NCBI GenBank assembly: GCA_040902885.1
Contig: JBBDWK010000079.1
Span: 1-18,924, forward strand
DNA: 18,924 nucleotides
DNA from: JBBDWK01 sp040902885
Lineage (GTDB): Bacteria; Acidobacteriota; Terriglobia; Bryobacterales; Bryobacteraceae
Reading direction: 5' to 3'
Shown: in pieces, positions 16,712 through 18,924 of the stretch
Layout: every line of letters starts with the position of its first letter
How positions within the stretch are numbered: position 1 is the first letter of the stretch
Position numbers and translations under genes: made by a program
The notes under the pieces: model-generated
What the model saw: the letters and a program-made list of their open reading frames with translations, nothing else
Told to the model about the DNA's origin: nothing
Databases searched by the model: none

Positions 16712-17140
16712 ATGCGCGTATTGTTTTCGACAATCGGATCGCGTGGCGAGGTGCGCAGGTTCGCTGCGTCCCGTCCGACGGCCACGCAGCCGCAAACGCC
16801 GCTGACGGCCGCGCAGCGGCGTCAGATGATGGAAGCGACGGTCGCGACACTGTTCGAGACGTTGACTTCTGCCGCGCAAGAGTGCGACGTGATCGTCGCA
16901 GCCACGGCGCTACAGGTGGCGGCCCGATCGGTGGCGGAGAAGTTGGGGATTCCTTACGTCTTCGCCGCCTATGCGCCGGTGGTGCTGCCGTCGCCGCATC
17001 ATGCACCACCGCCCTTGCCGCTCTCACCTGGACAGGCTCCGCCCACGACGAACGACAACAGTGAGCTTTGGGCACAGAATGCGGAACGGAGAAAGGTTTT
17101 AGCTCGTAAATACATGTGTTATGGCTTTGTGAATATATAA
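16712..17140 (+). pseudogene. UGT-type glycosyltransferase remnant with internal deletion
   Basis: The start at 16712, after GGAG a few bases upstream, gives MRVLFSTIGSRGEV, the classic N-terminus of nucleotide-sugar glycosyltransferases of the vancomycin Gtf/rhamnosyltransferase group. In intact relatives about 50 residues of the first Rossmann domain follow. Here the sequence jumps near 16753 straight to the part corresponding to LTAAQRRQMMEATVATLFET, CDVIVAATALQVAARSVAEK and IPYVFAAYAPVVLPSPHH. Similarity ends around 17085. The frame then runs into unrelated residues and stops at 17140, lacking the whole C-terminal sugar-nucleotide domain. Both defects are deletions, and the product should be inactive. 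The tail overlaps the 3' end of the convergent methyltransferase gene by 22 bases, so the C-terminal loss probably accompanied its arrival. Confidence 0.75.
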
Positions 17141-18036
17141 GCGGCGTAACGTGATTGACCCAACACCCTTTGTGACAATCGAAGCTCGTGGAGCAACAAT
17201 TTCCACTCGTGTTCAGTAATAGCGGAGTATTCTGACCGCGCGATTTCCAATGCTTTCCGGGTCAGTGAATGCTGCCCCATGAAAATTGTCAAAGCGGCAA
17301 AGTCCAAAATTCGCATGACGGGCTTGGTCCAGTCCAGAATTTGTCGCTCGACAAAACCAATCGCCTTTGCATATTTCGTGTACCTTTCGAACGGTTCAAA
17401 TAGCTCCATTTGCCATGTTTCTCGAAAGCGGTTCTCGGGATCTACATCATCAATTTGTTCTGGATAATTCGTTCTCCAGGTAATATCGACCAAAACAAAT
17501 GTTCCACCAGGTTTAAGCACATGGAAAGCACTGTTTAATAGCGCTTTTCTTCCCTCCGGGCCAAAATGAAAAGCGGCTTCGAGACAATGAATCTTATCAA
17601 TGCTATTAGGAGTCGCGAAATTTTCAAGATGTGTCGCGTCACCTTGAATGAAGCAGATATTTCCCGCTTTGCCAAAGTTACTTTGTGCAAACTTAATATG
17701 TGGTTCGCACAGATCTAGTCCAGTGGCCTTAGAGCCATGTTGAGCGATAAATTGCGTTGTCCAGCCGTTCCCGCATGCGAGATCAAGGATCGATTCATTG
17801 GGTTGGGGATTCAACAATTCAACCGATTTCTTAACCAGATATCGTTGAGAATGATTTAAGCCGCCGATCAAAGATGGTAATTGCTTTAATTCAAAGTAGC
17901 CTAGATTTAAGAGAGGGCCCCATCCGGAAGCGGTCAGGAATTTTACCGGCAGCTTGGAGCCGTTGTAGGTGTCAGCCAGGCGCCGGGATAGTTCGTCCAG
18001 GCGCCGGGATAGTTCGTCAATCGTCGCATTGTCCAT
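17119..18036 (-). CDS. SAM-dependent class I methyltransferase
   Basis: A 305-residue enzyme that probably methylates a small molecule. The SAM-binding motif I is LDLACGNGW (84-92), followed by GLDLCEPHIKFAQ, FIQGDATHL, CLEAAFHF and VLKPGGTFVLVDI, in the order of UbiE/sterol-methyltransferase-like enzymes. The N-terminus carries two identical heptads DELSRRL (7-13 and 14-20), likely a short amphipathic helix. The ATG at 18036 is chosen because GGAGAGGGA lies about seven bases upstream. A GTG at 18057 in the same frame would place that site inside the gene. It begins 29 bases after the stop of the HMG-CoA reductase remnant on the same strand, suggesting a former isoprenoid-related or secondary-metabolite operon. 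It is notably AT-richer than the left half of the window, consistent with transfer. The substrate is unknown. Confidence 0.85.
   Translation of the reverse strand: MDNATIDELSRRLDELSRRLADTYNGSKLPVKFLTASGWGPLLNLGYFELKQLPSLIGGLNHSQRYLVKKSVELLNPQPNESILDLACGNGWTTQFIAQHGSKATGLDLCEPHIKFAQSNFGKAGNICFIQGDATHLENFATPNSIDKIHCLEAAFHFGPEGRKALLNSAFHVLKPGGTFVLVDITWRTNYPEQIDDVDPENRFRETWQMELFEPFERYTKYAKAIGFVERQILDWTKPVMRILDFAALTIFMGQHSLTRKALEIARSEYSAITEHEWKLLLHELRLSQRVLGQSRYAAYIFTKP
17976..18017. repeat. Perfect 21-bp tandem duplication in the methyltransferase gene
   Basis: The 21-base unit at 17976-17996 is repeated exactly at 17997-18017. It encodes the heptad DELSRRL twice, so the frame is kept. Identity at the nucleotide level points to a recent slippage event. 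Confidence 0.9.
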
Positions 18037-18065
18037 ATCAGATTCCCTCTCCCACACGTTCGCCT

Positions 18066-18446
18066 TTACTGGGGTGGCCTGTTTCTCCCAAATGTCTCAT
18101 GGGCATAAATATAGGTACCGTTGACGATAGAAGTCATGAGGCTAATTTCTCCAGCCATTGCCGTGGCCGCGATGATCTCCGCGAATCGTTTGGATTTGCC
18201 GTTTCCATAACACCCGAGTGTTTCGAGGCATTCACGCGCCGTGCCGAAGGAAGTTCCTCCTCCGACGGTCGCGGCGAACATACTGGGAAAATATGCGCTA
18301 AAATATAAATTGCCATTTTTGGTCGCTTCGCACGTGATATTGGCGCAATGGGTATTGGCAACGAGCGCCGCATCCTGTCCACAGGCAATGGCTATGGCGG
18401 TCATTGCGTTCGCCATATGAGCACTGATTCCGAACTGGCACGATAG
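18066..18446 (-). pseudogene. HMG-CoA reductase (class I), C-terminal fragment
   Basis: The C-terminal third of the enzyme that reduces HMG-CoA to mevalonate. Reading on the minus strand, similarity starts around FGISAHMANAMTAI (about 18434 downward). It contains the catalytic Asp in ACGQDAA, the MFAATVGGGTSFG region, CLETLGCYGNG, AEIIAATAMAGEISLM and the C-terminal His in AHETFGRN, the position of the catalytic His in archaeal-type enzymes. An ATG at 18416 could start a 116-residue product, but the catalytic Glu and Lys, and most of the substrate domain, would be missing. The frame is open beyond 18416 for some residues, then enters the group II intron sequence lying on the other strand. This is a broken gene rather than a short one. 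Its 3' neighbour is the methyltransferase. Confidence 0.8.
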
Positions 18447-18478
18447 GTTCCATAAACCTTGACAGGAGGCAAGCAGGA

Positions 18479-18511
18479 AAGCCCAGTGCGGGAAATCCGC
18501 ACGCTGGGTTT
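18479..18511 (+). ncRNA. Group II intron domain V
   Basis: The fold matches the catalytic hairpin of group II introns. The lower helix AAGCCCAG (18479-18486) pairs with CTGGGTTT (18504-18511) and holds the AGC triad at 18480-18482. A two-base bulge CG sits at 18502-18503. The upper helix TGCGG (18487-18491) pairs with CCGCA (18497-18501). The loop is GAAAT, one base longer than the usual GAAA tetraloop. Helix lengths and bulge position agree with the standard 34-nt domain V. Confidence 0.8.
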
Positions 18512-18696
18512 GACGAGGCGGGGACTGGAAACCGACTCACGGTCCGGATAGTGAGGCACTCTCAACGGAAATGGAGAGCTAACGGATAGGCTGGACCTAT
18601 GGAGCAGCGGCACCAGTCCTCGACCCTACTGATGAGCGGGGACGGGAAACGGGGCGGCGCTTCGGCGTCAGTGCTCGCGCCCATCCTCGACTCTAC
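18511..18696 (+). repeat. Two abutting DVI-like hairpin units at the intron 3' end
   Basis: Unit 1 (18511-18629) and unit 2 (18630-18696) both begin TGAYGAG followed by GCGGGGAC and GGAAAC-like sequence, and both end TCCTCGACYCTAC. In each, the GGGGAC start pairs with the TCCTC end. In unit 1 the helix is GGGGACTGG (18520-18528) with CCAGTCCTC (18613-18621). It encloses three small stems: CTCAC/GTGAG (18536-18555), CTCTC/GAGAG (18559-18578) and ATAGG/CCTAT (18586-18600). Unit 2 has a C-A mismatch in the same helix. Either end could be the splice site. Confidence 0.6.
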
Positions 18697-18812
18697 AGAA
18701 GTGGACCGGCGGGGCGAGCTATAGGGGGCCGGTTGAAAAAGTCCTCGCGGCCGACCGCTTGGCTGTACTGCCGGTACTTGATTTTGACCCAGGTCGTCGC
18801 TTCCGGCGTGTC
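18693..18812 (-). pseudogene. Short fragment resembling the C-terminus of an ATP-dependent DNA ligase
   Basis: Reading on the minus strand, DTPEATTWVKIKYRQYSQA followed by VGREDFFNR resembles the WVKIKNxxYSQxxGRxxLF ending of bacterial ATP-dependent (LigD/LigC-like) ligases. Only about 27 residues match. The frame is closed by a stop at 18870-18872 upstream and ends with TAG at 18693-18695, inside the intron end. It is therefore at most a gene scrap left where rearrangement joined unrelated pieces. The assignment rests on one short motif. Confidence 0.4.
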
Positions 18813-18924
18813 AGATCGCCGGGCACGTGATCGCGGTGGGGAGATATACGCTGTAGGGCCGGCCGGGCTCTAGGAACTTGTTGAAATAACCGTTTATGGA
18901 CGTGCAGCGGTTCTGTCCGTTACT

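Larger units (their letters stand above)
18447..18696 (+). mobile_element. 5'-truncated group II intron (3' end only)
   Basis: A domain V (18479-18511) is followed by further RNA-like hairpins ending in CGACTCTAC at 18696; an earlier candidate 3' end is CGACCCTAC at 18629. Both end in AC, as group II introns do. Domains I-IV and the reverse transcriptase that should lie upstream on this strand are absent, because antisense HMG-CoA reductase sequence begins by about 18446. The left boundary is approximate. Incomplete reverse transcription at insertion or a later deletion could both explain the loss. Without domains I-IV it cannot self-splice alone. Confidence 0.65.

Overview
The left two thirds of the window (about 1-10990) is uniformly GC-rich, tightly packed chromosome. 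Its gene types (exported SMP-30 lactonases, a large Ser/Thr kinase fused to an ATPase, a single-subunit NADH dehydrogenase next to a CBS-type site-2 protease) suggest a soil Acidobacteriota of the Solibacter/Bryobacter kind. That assignment is inferred from gene content, not from a marker gene.

Region 1 (168-4523, + strand) is a three-gene operon whose genes overlap by 1-4 bases: an exported SMP-30/gluconolactonase-like protein with a Tat-like leader, an exported protein fusing an enterochelin-esterase-type hydrolase to a second SMP-30 domain, and a clear galactarate dehydratase (garD). Together they read as ester or lactone opening of sugar acids followed by dehydration of the aldarate. A perfect 8-bp inverted repeat ends two bases before the first start codon, where no Shine-Dalgarno sequence is visible.

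Region 2 (4580-10680) holds a 1221-residue Ser/Thr kinase with an AAA-type ATPase domain and a long helical tail (+). Facing it, with three bases between the stop codons, is a minus-strand pair: a site-2 protease with CBS domains, then a type II NADH dehydrogenase that starts on a GTG overlapping the protease stop.

Region 3 (about 10990-18924) is an accessory region in decay, and composition becomes more AT-rich to the right. It contains an IS-like element whose DDE transposase carries a one-base frameshift; a stretch of about 470 bases with only inverted repeats; and a minus-strand signalling operon of a membrane histidine kinase with GAF domain, a double-receiver response regulator, and a third response regulator cut off after about 40 residues. 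Next come a glycosyltransferase remnant with an internal deletion and lost C-terminus, an intact SAM methyltransferase, and the C-terminal third of a class I HMG-CoA reductase.

The HMG-CoA reductase stops abruptly against the 3' end of a group II intron lying on the opposite strand. This intron remnant has a near-canonical domain V but no 5' half and no reverse transcriptase. It is followed by two abutting DVI-like units with the same start and end motifs. The last bases hold a short antisense piece resembling the C-terminus of an ATP-dependent DNA ligase. No tRNA, rRNA or CRISPR array was seen.
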